Shown here one piece after another: positions 7,959-15,165 of a DNA stretch of 52,406 nucleotides. The number at the start of each line of letters is the position of its first letter. Within the stretch, counting starts at the first letter, position 1. Source of the DNA: UBA11710 sp049287025 (GTDB taxonomy: Bacteria; Patescibacteriota; Patescibacteriia; Magasanikbacterales; UBA922); assembly GCA_049287025.1 (NCBI GenBank), contig JBAQFA010000052.1, positions 1-52,406 on the forward strand, given 5' to 3'. The notes under the pieces are model-generated. The model was not told the origin of the DNA. It saw nothing but the letters and a program-made list of their open reading frames with translations, and searched no databases. The translations under genes were made by a program, and so were the position numbers.

Positions 7959-8426
7959 TTACTCCTCCACAAGGCCAATTTTATCCCCAATTTTGAGATC
8001 ATTTTTCTCTGCCCAGCCAGCTGGTAATTCCAAAACCAAATTGGCTGGTTTGCGTGGATAATAACGTTTAAACTGTGCTTCTGAAGCCTCTGGCTCTATT
8101 TGTACATTAGGGGCAATATCAACTACAGTCCCATTATCAAACCAGATAATATCAATTGGAAATTTCATGTCGCGCATGACAAAGGTATATTTATCTGAGG
8201 CAAGATAAGGAAAAATCATTCCATCATAATCACCCAAATCTTTACGTCCGCCCAAACCCTTATATTGTTGATAAATAGTTTTTGCCACCAAAACATTTAT
8301 TTCCTGGCCTTTTAATTCTAATTTGGTACTAGAAAAATGTCTTTGGTAAATTTTGAGTCCAATACCAAAAACAATAAAAGCTACCAAAATATACCATTGC
8401 CATTTTTTTACTTTTTTTTCTGCCAT
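7959..8426 (-). CDS. DUF192 family protein, membrane-anchored
   Basis: A 155-residue protein with an N-terminal anchor (WQWYILVAFIVFGIGLKIY) after a short basic segment, then a DUF192 domain. The recognisable blocks are INVLVAKTIYQQYKGLGGRKDL, YDGMIFPY, FVMRDMKFPIDIIWFDNGTVVDI and the C-terminal NLVLELPAGWAEKNDLKIGDKI. The biochemical role of DUF192 is not established. It starts 3 bases after the stop of the phosphosugar transferase, so the two are likely co-transcribed. Confidence 0.85.
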   Translation of the reverse strand: MAEKKVKKWQWYILVAFIVFGIGLKIYQRHFSSTKLELKGQEINVLVAKTIYQQYKGLGGRKDLGDYDGMIFPYLASDKYTFVMRDMKFPIDIIWFDNGTVVDIAPNVQIEPEASEAQFKRYYPRKPANLVLELPAGWAEKNDLKIGDKIGLVEE

Positions 8427-8429
8427 ATA

Positions 8430-9455
8430 TTAATTCTTTTTTGAAAACCAAATTCCCAAGAGCATCATTAAAACAAATAAAAACACTAGGGCAATTAATT
8501 TTTGACTACTCTGCAAAAACAAAGTCGTCATGCCAAATAAAAATGAAATAGCATAAAATAACCACACAGTTTGTTTTTGACTCAAACCACTTTGTAATAA
8601 TCTAAAATGTAGATGTTCGGAATCACCTTTATAAATTGGTCGACCATTTTTTATCCGCAAAATTATTACCCGCACAATATCTAATATTGGTACAGCCATA
8701 ACTAATAAAGCCGTGGCAATTTTACTACCAGAAATAATTGATAAACTACCCAACATAAAACCAGTAAACAAACTTCCACCTTCACCCAAAAATATTTTGG
8801 CTGGATGCCAATTCCACACCAAGAATCCTAAACAAGAACCAGCTAACAAAATTGCCAGTAAGGCCACATCTGGTTGAAACCACGGTGTTTGTAAACTTAA
8901 GAAAAAAATTACTAACGCGCCAATTATTACAATCCCAGAGACTAGACCATCCAACCCATCTAATAATTTTGTAGTAAACATCATGGTCATTAACCAAAAA
9001 AAGACTAACAAATTAGTCAAAATCATATAATCACCAATCTGCCAAATATTCATATTAAACACTCCACCAAATGGATTAGTAATTATAGCCGGACCAATCT
9101 TGAACAAAACCACAATCAAAGCCGCTAAAATTGGAAACCAAATTTGTTGTTTAGCTTTTAATTTATACTTATCATCCAAAAAACCGCCAATCATGAGTAC
9201 CAAACCACCCAAAAACAAAGCCAAAAGATGATTAGTTTCTATATTGTTATTAAAATTGCCTCGCAACAAAAAAACCAAAATAAAAAAGCTGACAAATATT
9301 GCCAAGCCACCACCCAAAGGAATGGTTTTTTTGTGAATTTTTCTTTGCTCAGTTCTAGCTCTATCTACGATAGAAAAACGAAGCATCAAAAAACGTACTA
9401 CCACAACCAAAATGGCGGTAATAAAAAATGCAGAAAAAAAATATAGAAAATACAT
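8430..9455 (-). CDS. WecA/TagO-like undecaprenyl-phosphate sugar-1-phosphate transferase
   Basis: A 341-residue integral membrane enzyme of the MraY/WecA superfamily with about ten helices. It would couple a sugar-1-phosphate to undecaprenyl phosphate, the first lipid-linked step of a surface glycan. Conserved blocks are KIHKKTIPLGGGLAIF, GGFLDDKYKLKAKQQ (the Asp-Asp motif), KLLDGLDGLVSG and FLGEGGSLFTGFMLGSL, then IKNGRPIYKGDSEHLHFRLL; the HLHFRL block fits WecA/TagO better than MraY. I chose the ATG at 9455, which overlaps nothing and begins just after the ClpC-like stop. The sugar donor is not known. Confidence 0.9.
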   Translation of the reverse strand: MYFLYFFSAFFITAILVVVVRFLMLRFSIVDRARTEQRKIHKKTIPLGGGLAIFVSFFILVFLLRGNFNNNIETNHLLALFLGGLVLMIGGFLDDKYKLKAKQQIWFPILAALIVVLFKIGPAIITNPFGGVFNMNIWQIGDYMILTNLLVFFWLMTMMFTTKLLDGLDGLVSGIVIIGALVIFFLSLQTPWFQPDVALLAILLAGSCLGFLVWNWHPAKIFLGEGGSLFTGFMLGSLSIISGSKIATALLVMAVPILDIVRVIILRIKNGRPIYKGDSEHLHFRLLQSGLSQKQTVWLFYAISFLFGMTTLFLQSSQKLIALVFLFVLMMLLGIWFSKKN

Positions 9456-9456
9456 A

Positions 9457-12213
9457 CTATTCTGTTGGTTTCTCAATTCTCATTTCTCCCCCTTTACCCA
9501 AAATCACAATATCACGTCTTTGTAATTTATTAGCCAAAATCAAATCGGCTAATTTATTTTCTACTATATCTTGGATAGCACGTCGCATTGGCCGAGCACC
9601 AAACTCTGGGTCAAATCCGACCTGAGCCAAAGCATCCAAAGCAAAATCATCTACCCGCAATTCTACTCCCCGTGTTTCCAAATCTTTGGCCACTCGTTTC
9701 AACATTAAACTAGCAATTTGTTTGGTTTCTTCACGATTAAGTGGTTTGAATAAAACAATCCCATCAAAACGATTGAGAAATTCTGGCCGATAATATTGTT
9801 TCAATTCGTGATGCAATAATTGTTGACGGATACTCTCTAATGACACCCCATGGGTGATTTGTTCTTGCACAAAATTTGTTCCGGCATTAGACGTGGCAAT
9901 AATAATCGTATTAGTAAAATCAATTACCCGCCCGGTGCTATCTGTCAGCCGACCGTCATCAAACACTTGCAAGAATAAAGTTAATACATCGGGATCAGCT
10001 TTTTCTAATTCATCAAGCAAAACTAATGAAAATGGTTTTTGACGCACGGCTTCGGTCAAAAGACCAGAACCCTGCATACCAGTCTGACCAATCAAACGAT
10101 AAACACCAGTCTTGTCTTGAAATTCACTCATATCAATTCTAATCATGTTTTTCTCACCACCAAAATAAACTTCAGCAATAGTTTTGGCCAGTTCAGTTTT
10201 ACCTACCCCAGTCGGACCTAAAAATAAAAAGCTGGCAATCGGTTTTTTTTGCGAACGGATTTCTACTCTAGCGCGACGGAGAGCATTAGCAATCAATTTT
10301 ACCGCTTCATCCTGTCCCACGACATTCTTATGCATTTCTTCTTCTAGACGCAATAATTTTTCTGATTCATCTTCGGCAATACTAGTTACTGGTACGCCAG
10401 TCTTTTGGGCCACTACAGCGGCCACATCTTCGGCCGAGACTAGATGACTACCACCGTGAGTACTTTTTGCATAACTCGCTGTCTCAGACATAATAGCAAT
10501 GGCACTGGCTGGTAAATTTTGTTCATGCAAATATTTTTGCGCAAGCTTGACTGATTTTTCCAAAGCATCATAAGAAAAAAATACATTATGTTTGTATTCT
10601 ACTGAACCAACTTTGGATTCCAAAACTTGAATGGCTTTATTTTCTGTCATTTCTTTTATATCCACCCGCGCCAAAACTGTACCCAATTCAGTATTAACAA
10701 TCTCGTGATTATAATTTTCTGTAGTTGAAGTCGCAAAAGTTAAAAATTTTCCTGGGCCTAGATATTCGGATAAAGCTTCGGACATATCCACGCCTTCTCC
10801 ACCAGTATCAGTCACACCAACCAAATCATGGATATTTTTTATAAATAAAATTATATTTTTTGCTCGCCCGACTTCATGCATAATTCTGATTAATCTTTCT
10901 TGCGCTCCACTCACAGTCGTACCAGCCAATAAAGTTGAAGTTGATAATTGCACCAAACGTTTATCTTGCAATCTTTCCGGTACATTATCCTCTATCATTC
11001 TCTGGGCAATACCTTCGATTATACTCATCTTGCCTACACCATGTTGACCCACCAATATTACACTCTGCCGACCGCCTTCAATAATGCGAAATATTTCTTC
11101 AATTTCTTCATCTCTAGATACACAGGGTGACAAATAACCATACTTCGCCGCCATGGTAATATCTTGACTAAAATTATTAAGATAAGGAGTTGCTACCGCT
11201 GTCATCGCTCGATCCAAACCATATTTACTTCTTCTTGCTCCAGCTTTTTGTAATTTTTGATATTGCCGACGCAAACGTTCACGAATTCTCAACCATTCAA
11301 TCGCATTGGACAATTTATCTTTATCCACTTTAAATTCATAAAGCATTTCTTGAATCATTTCTGATTGGCGCACAGTGGCCACCAAAATTTCTGTCACATT
11401 GACATACTCTTGCCTCTTTTCATAAGCTAGTTGATAAGCTTGAAACAAAATCTGTTGCAAATCGTCTGACAAAATAGGAAAACTTTTTCCTTTAGTTTTA
11501 CTAAACAAACTAAATAATTGCGTTTGCAAACCTTTGACTGAAATACCTAAACGTAAAAAAACTGTACTAATTTTTGATGAAGATAATAAGGCATAAAATA
11601 AATGCAAAACATTTACTTCTTCTCCGCCATATTTATTTGCTAGCCAGTAAGCTTCTTCTAATATCTGTGTAGCCTCACTAGTAAAAGTATCCGCAATATC
11701 TTTCTTTTTTCTTTTTGGTAATTTAATTACCTCTAACCAAGTCTGGATTATTTGTCCACTAACAAATTCTGGATTGTCTTTTTTATTATAGTCATTCAAT
11801 TCCACTGTTTCTTGATTTCTTTGCAATACAATTAAACGATAAAATAAATAAGACCAAGCGACTATGCCAAGCCAAAAAAGTGACAAGTGAATATTATTTT
11901 GCAACCAAAAATCAATTGTTAAAACACTCTGCCACCAATCATATTGATAAACAAAAAATAAAAATAATCCCCAAAAGCCTAAACCAAACACCAAAGCGCC
12001 GATAATTCTAAACTTTTCCAAAAATCTTTGCGCTTTATGAATTGAAATGTGATAATGAGTCAAAGGTTCACCCCAATACAAAAACTTTTCTCTAATCATA
12101 CTACCCATGCTCATACCTTTGCATTCTCTACATTTCATAAACTTAAGATAACCCGAACCATTGCAAGTGTGGCAGACAGTGATATTGATTGGTTCATTTT
12201 TGGTGAATAACAT
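9457..12213 (-). CDS. Membrane-anchored ClpC-like AAA+ protein with a zinc finger and degenerate first ATPase domain
   Basis: A 918-residue protein. Residues 14-34 form a DnaJ-type zinc finger (CHTCNGSG ... CRECKG). Two hydrophobic helices follow at about 65-130, then Clp N-repeats, AAA1 and AAA2. AAA2 is intact: GPTGVGKTE near residue 667, LVLLDELEKA near 731 and a ClpC-type C-domain (FGARPMRRAIQ). AAA1 looks dead: Walker A is GQHGVGKMS, and Walker B reads LFIKNIHDLV where the family has the Asp-Glu pair of FIDEIH. Canonical ClpC is soluble, so this variant may unfold membrane-linked substrates. It sits 1 base after a small membrane protein gene, which suggests a shared job. Confidence 0.88.
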   Translation of the reverse strand: MLFTKNEPINITVCHTCNGSGYLKFMKCRECKGMSMGSMIREKFLYWGEPLTHYHISIHKAQRFLEKFRIIGALVFGLGFWGLFLFFVYQYDWWQSVLTIDFWLQNNIHLSLFWLGIVAWSYLFYRLIVLQRNQETVELNDYNKKDNPEFVSGQIIQTWLEVIKLPKRKKKDIADTFTSEATQILEEAYWLANKYGGEEVNVLHLFYALLSSSKISTVFLRLGISVKGLQTQLFSLFSKTKGKSFPILSDDLQQILFQAYQLAYEKRQEYVNVTEILVATVRQSEMIQEMLYEFKVDKDKLSNAIEWLRIRERLRRQYQKLQKAGARRSKYGLDRAMTAVATPYLNNFSQDITMAAKYGYLSPCVSRDEEIEEIFRIIEGGRQSVILVGQHGVGKMSIIEGIAQRMIEDNVPERLQDKRLVQLSTSTLLAGTTVSGAQERLIRIMHEVGRAKNIILFIKNIHDLVGVTDTGGEGVDMSEALSEYLGPGKFLTFATSTTENYNHEIVNTELGTVLARVDIKEMTENKAIQVLESKVGSVEYKHNVFFSYDALEKSVKLAQKYLHEQNLPASAIAIMSETASYAKSTHGGSHLVSAEDVAAVVAQKTGVPVTSIAEDESEKLLRLEEEMHKNVVGQDEAVKLIANALRRARVEIRSQKKPIASFLFLGPTGVGKTELAKTIAEVYFGGEKNMIRIDMSEFQDKTGVYRLIGQTGMQGSGLLTEAVRQKPFSLVLLDELEKADPDVLTLFLQVFDDGRLTDSTGRVIDFTNTIIIATSNAGTNFVQEQITHGVSLESIRQQLLHHELKQYYRPEFLNRFDGIVLFKPLNREETKQIASLMLKRVAKDLETRGVELRVDDFALDALAQVGFDPEFGARPMRRAIQDIVENKLADLILANKLQRRDIVILGKGGEMRIEKPTE

Positions 12214-12214
12214 A

Positions 12215-12574
12215 CTAAAAAATGCCTAAAGAAATCAATAACATATAAACTATAAAAATTGGAAAAGCCAGCCACAATCCAAATATAACTAACACAAATA
12301 AAAACCAAATAAATAATCCAATTGATCTCCCAATCACATTGATAAACCTCATAAATACACTCATGAGTCTGCCCTGAAAATCAGTCTGCCCAAACATAGG
12401 AACAAACATATTTTTCAACCACAAACCTGGCGCCAAAAACATATTGGCGTCTTGCATCAGACCGTAGCAAAATTTTAGAGCTTGCTTTACACCACCGGTA
12501 TACCACCAGATAGGAAAATAGACCAAATCAAAAACAAACTCTAGAGCCATGCGTTGTAAGACTAAGATCCACAT
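12215..12574 (-). CDS. Small polytopic membrane protein coupled to the ClpC-like gene
   Basis: A 119-residue protein with hydrophobic segments at about residues 1-25 and 80-119 and an amphipathic middle (WWYTGGVKQALKFCYGLMQDAN). No family was recognised. Its stop is a single base from the start of the ClpC-like gene, so the two are translationally coupled and probably act together at the membrane. An AACTTAG-type repeat sits immediately upstream. Confidence 0.7.
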   Translation of the reverse strand: MWILVLQRMALEFVFDLVYFPIWWYTGGVKQALKFCYGLMQDANMFLAPGLWLKNMFVPMFGQTDFQGRLMSVFMRFINVIGRSIGLFIWFLFVLVIFGLWLAFPIFIVYMLLISLGIF

Positions 12575-12576
12575 AA

Positions 12577-12662
12577 AACTAAGTTTAATAAGTTAACTAA
12601 GTTGTCTAGGTTATCTAAGTTTAAAAACTTAGTTAACTTAGATACTTGATAAACTTAGCTAA
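12577..12662. repeat. 'AACTTAGATAACTTAG' two-armed repeat
   Basis: The left arm (AAGTTAACTAAGTTGTCTAG) and right arm (CTTAGTTAACTTAGATACTT) are mirror images of the unit family seen upstream of recR. It lies just before the start of the small membrane protein gene at 12574. Confidence 0.7.
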
Positions 12663-12683
12663 CTTTATATTATTATACCACAA

Positions 12684-12712
12684 ACTAAAAAAAACTCCCA
12701 GATTTTGGGAGT
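12684..12712 (-). terminator. Terminator of the mraZ-rsmH-ftsL transcript
   Basis: An ACTCCCA / TGGGAGT stem that on the minus strand is followed by eight T residues. It lies between ftsL-like and the next gene and separates the division cluster from the clpC group. Confidence 0.8.
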
Positions 12713-12738
12713 ATTTAGTGATTAGGTGTTTAAGTGAT

Positions 12739-13080
12739 TTATCTCATGGCTACGGCTGTACCTACCAAAGTAGCATATTCCACGTTATCTGCCATTACCA
12801 AGCTTGTACCCTGTAGTCTGGATTGAATGCTTTTCATAGATCTGTTAGAAGCAATTTCAAACTCCAATCTTTGATTGTCTTGTTCTAGAATCTGAATCTG
12901 CTTTTCCAAATCACGCATTTCATAACCTGTGGTCGAAGCTGAACTAGTTTGCACAACATACATGATACCAAAAACTCCGATTAAAACTAAAAGGGTCATG
13001 CGAAAGCTGGTACTAAGTAACCAGTGTCTCACATCCATTTTTTGTTCTCGCATGGTTTTGTAGTCATTGATATAATTCAT
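12739..13080 (-). CDS. FtsL-like septum protein
   Basis: A 113-residue bitopic protein: a cytoplasmic N-terminus, one membrane helix (MTLLVLIGVFGIMYVV, about residues 29-45) and a coiled coil (EMRDLEKQIQILEQDNQRLEFEIA). This topology and its place after mraZ and rsmH are those of FtsL, a scaffold of the divisome. The sequence itself is too divergent to prove it, and a DivIC-like protein would look the same. The gene ends before a terminator; ftsI and the mur genes do not follow as they do in most bacteria. Confidence 0.75.
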   Translation of the reverse strand: MNYINDYKTMREQKMDVRHWLLSTSFRMTLLVLIGVFGIMYVVQTSSASTTGYEMRDLEKQIQILEQDNQRLEFEIASNRSMKSIQSRLQGTSLVMADNVEYATLVGTAVAMR

Positions 13081-13107
13081 AAAAGTATAATAAGGTAAAT
13101 AATTTGT

Positions 13108-14010
13108 TTAAAGTTTTTCTATTATTCGCAGTTTGGCTGATCTGGCGCGTGGATTATTCTTATATTCCTCTTCTGAACAAACTACTGGTTTTTTATTTAT
13201 CAATTTAATCGTTTTATTTTCTTGACTTTTGAAATAGTGTTTCACAATTCTATCTTCTAAAGAATGAAAAGTGATTACTGCTAATCTCCCACCACTTTGC
13301 AAAACTTCAATTGCTTGTGGTAAAACCTCTTCAATCACACCAAATTCATTATTAACCGCTATTCGTAAAGCTTGAAATACTTTTGTAGCTGGATGTAATC
13401 CCCCAACCCAAGGAATTTCTTTATTGGTTTTTAGTTTTTTTCTATAAACTAACAATATTATTTCTACCAAATCTTTTACTGTTTTTACAACCTTTTCCTT
13501 TCTAATTTCTACAATCATTTCTGCAATTTCTTTACTCAAATTCTCTTCGCCATATTCTCTAAAAATTTTTTCTAATTCATTTTCATCTAATTCACTAATC
13601 AACTCACCAGCCGTCTTACTATTTCCACCATAGCGCATATCCAAGATTTCATTATTATTTTGAAAACTGAATCCTCTGCCCCGTTCCTCAAATTGCGGTG
13701 TTGACCAACCAAAATCCATTAATATTCCGTTTACCGGCTTAAATTTATTCTCTTCTACAATGGTTTTTAAATGGACAAAATTATTTCGAACAAATATCAC
13801 CTGCTTATCAAATTTATACAAATATTGTTTGGCTCTGAGGATTGCTTCTGGGTCAGCATCAATTCCTAATAATTTTCCGGCAGTTCCAATCTTTTCTAAA
13901 ATCTTTTCACTATGTCCAGCGTCACCCAGAGTACAGTCAATGACATTCTTACCAGGTTCAAGATTCAATCCCTCAATCACTTCGTTTAGTAGCACTGGTA
14001 CATGTCTCAT
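13108..14010 (-). CDS. rsmH: 16S rRNA m4C1402 methyltransferase RsmH (MraW)
   Basis: A 300-residue S-adenosylmethionine-dependent enzyme that methylates C1402 in the 16S decoding site. It opens with MRHVPVLLNEVIEGL, then the SAM-binding DCTLGDAGHSEKIL, GIDADPEAI, ILMDFGWSTPQF and RGFSFQ. Later blocks are HPATKVFQALRIAVNNE and LAVITFHSLEDRIVKHYF. I start at the ATG at 14010; the 13 residues upstream are translated from a repeat arm. It follows mraZ, the standard order in the dcw cluster. Confidence 0.96.
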   Translation of the reverse strand: MRHVPVLLNEVIEGLNLEPGKNVIDCTLGDAGHSEKILEKIGTAGKLLGIDADPEAILRAKQYLYKFDKQVIFVRNNFVHLKTIVEENKFKPVNGILMDFGWSTPQFEERGRGFSFQNNNEILDMRYGGNSKTAGELISELDENELEKIFREYGEENLSKEIAEMIVEIRKEKVVKTVKDLVEIILLVYRKKLKTNKEIPWVGGLHPATKVFQALRIAVNNEFGVIEEVLPQAIEVLQSGGRLAVITFHSLEDRIVKHYFKSQENKTIKLINKKPVVCSEEEYKNNPRARSAKLRIIEKL

Positions 14011-14014
14011 ATTA

Positions 14015-14080
14015 TTTTCAAGATACAAGATACATGGAACAAAATACAAATTGTATTTTGTTATGTGTATTTTGTATTTT
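14015..14080. repeat. 'GATACAAAATACAAATT' two-armed repeat between mraZ and rsmH
   Basis: ACAAAATACAAATTGTATTTTGT is a near-perfect palindrome within a longer run of ATACAA/TTGTAT units. The family recurs at 45870-45950 and 46385-46434. It fills the mraZ-rsmH gap. Confidence 0.7.
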
Positions 14081-14082
14081 TG

Positions 14083-14511
14083 TTAAACACCGAGTTCAAA
14101 CATTTCTTCTGCAATTTTGTTACTATCTTTTTCTGTCTTAGACTTATATTCTTCCCACTTTTTCTGATCCCAAAGTTCGAGGCGGTTGTATAGACCAGCC
14201 ACAACTATATTCTTTTTGAGACCAGCAAAACTACGAAGATATTCTGGTAACATTATTCTGCCTTGTTTATCAATATCTACATCCATCGCTCCAGCCAACA
14301 TCAACCGAGCAAACGCGCGTGTGTTAGCTTGAGAAAATGGTAAATTGGCCAACTTTTCTGCCAACTTTTGCCATTCATTTTTGGTATACAAAAATAAACA
14401 GTTATCCAATCCCCTGGTCACAACTGCGCCTTTTATATTTGGACGAAACTTTTTTGGTATAGCCAATCGTCCTTTTTCATCTAGATTGTGCTGATATTCG
14501 CCGATAAACAT
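14083..14511 (-). CDS. mraZ: Transcriptional regulator MraZ
   Basis: A 142-residue protein of two AbrB-like half-domains, each with the DxxGR signature (LDEKGRLAIPKKFR at residues 10-23, IDKQGRIMLPEYLR in the second half). MraZ forms ring-shaped oligomers and binds TGGGN repeats at its own promoter to control the division cluster. Such repeats are present upstream (14567-14581), so autoregulation is supported here. It is the first gene of the mraZ-rsmH-ftsL transcript. Confidence 0.95.
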   Translation of the reverse strand: MFIGEYQHNLDEKGRLAIPKKFRPNIKGAVVTRGLDNCLFLYTKNEWQKLAEKLANLPFSQANTRAFARLMLAGAMDVDIDKQGRIMLPEYLRSFAGLKKNIVVAGLYNRLELWDQKKWEEYKSKTEKDSNKIAEEMFELGV

Positions 14512-14566
14512 AAGATATTGATTTTGATACTAACTTTTTATTGATTTATAGGGAGACAGGCATTTT

Positions 14567-14581
14567 CCCCATAAATCCCCA
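14567..14581 (-). promoter_or_regulatory. MraZ box
   Basis: On the minus strand two TGGGG words (14577-14581 and 14567-14571) are spaced by exactly five bases. This is the TGGGN-N5-TGGGN layout of the MraZ operator. It sits just downstream of the -10 box, where bound MraZ would cover the transcription start. Confidence 0.75.
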
Positions 14582-14590
14582 CGTACTACC

Positions 14591-14619
14591 ATTATACCCC
14601 ACTTATACTACCTTTGCAA
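14591..14619 (-). promoter_or_regulatory. mraZ promoter
   Basis: TTGCAA (14614-14619), a 17-base spacer and a perfect TATAAT (14591-14596) on the minus strand. The leader to the mraZ ATG is about 70 bases. Confidence 0.75.
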
Positions 14620-14714
14620 CCCCAAAACCCCACTTATCCACAGCGTAAAGCTCCCTCTGGTCGCTACTCTGTAATCAATTGATTAATCAAAGCACCTCAA
14701 AAAAAATATTTTAG

Positions 14715-14743
14715 TTGACAAAACCCATAAAAAAAATTAATCT
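14715..14743 (+). promoter_or_regulatory. Promoter of structured RNA C
   Basis: A perfect TTGACA (14715-14720), a 17-base spacer and TAATCT (14738-14743), directly in front of a GC-rich island with no gene. Confidence 0.65.
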
Positions 14744-14749
14744 AAATAT

Positions 14750-15105
14750 AAGACAACAACTAGCATGGTGTATCATGCCGTGTTGCGACCGACCTGGGCC
14801 TGGCGGTGATTGCAACTTGGGGGACGCGTGCCCCCACTATCAATCACCAGATGGTGGAGAGGCTTTGCTCCAAGCAAAGCCGACGGTCTTTGATGAAAGA
14901 CGAGGACCGCCCGAACTACATGTACCATGGGACAGCTGTCCCAGGGGTAATATGGACTGTGCCACATGCGTCAATCCTCCCCCCTGCCAGTAAGAGCCCA
15001 AGTCTGGGCAAAACCCCGACACAATGGTCGGGGACGAGATGCTCGCCCGACTGCTTTAGTCTAAATTTTTCTAGATTAAAGCAGGAGGATGGCGAGCATT
15101 TTTGT
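14750..15105 (+). ncRNA. Structured RNA island C, family unassigned
   Basis: About 355 bases between a good promoter and a strong intrinsic terminator. Perfect hairpins include GCTTTGC/GCAAAGC, GTCTTT/AAAGAC, GGGACAGCTGTCCC, GGGGGA/TGCCCCC, CCCCGAC/GTCGGGG and GCCCA/TGGGC. GGTGATTG/CAATCACC closes one of them as a longer arm. The size fits RNase P RNA or tmRNA, but I found neither the RNase P GAGGAAAGTCC box nor a tmRNA tag or T-loop. The small ORFs here overlap the stems and are not credible genes. Confidence 0.65.
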
Positions 15106-15108
15106 TTA
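15037..15108 (+). terminator. Terminator of structured RNA C
   Basis: A long stem, ATGCTCGCC / GGCGAGCAT, continued inward by CTGCTTTAGTCTA / TAGATTAAAGCAG, and followed by TTTTTG. Confidence 0.85.
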
Positions 15109-15109
15109 T

Positions 15110-15165
15110 AAAAAAACACAGACGATAAAATCTGTGTAATCCTTATACAAATCTGTGAAATCAAT
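15110..15165. repeat. 'CACAGATTTCACTGATT'-family repeat arm
   Basis: Units AAATCTGTG, AATCAATGT and ATCTGTGTAATC, as at 30843-30970, 31507-31600, 41697-41764 and 42185-42228. It overlaps the last codons of uvrC. Confidence 0.7.

Noticed and set aside
13108..14049. Start of RsmH at 14049
   Set aside because: The first 13 residues come from the ATACAAAATAC repeat arm; homologues start at MxHxPVLLxEV.
14750..15105. tmRNA in island C
   Set aside because: Size fits, but there is no alanine tRNA-like end with a TTCGA loop and no readable tag ending in ALAA-stop.
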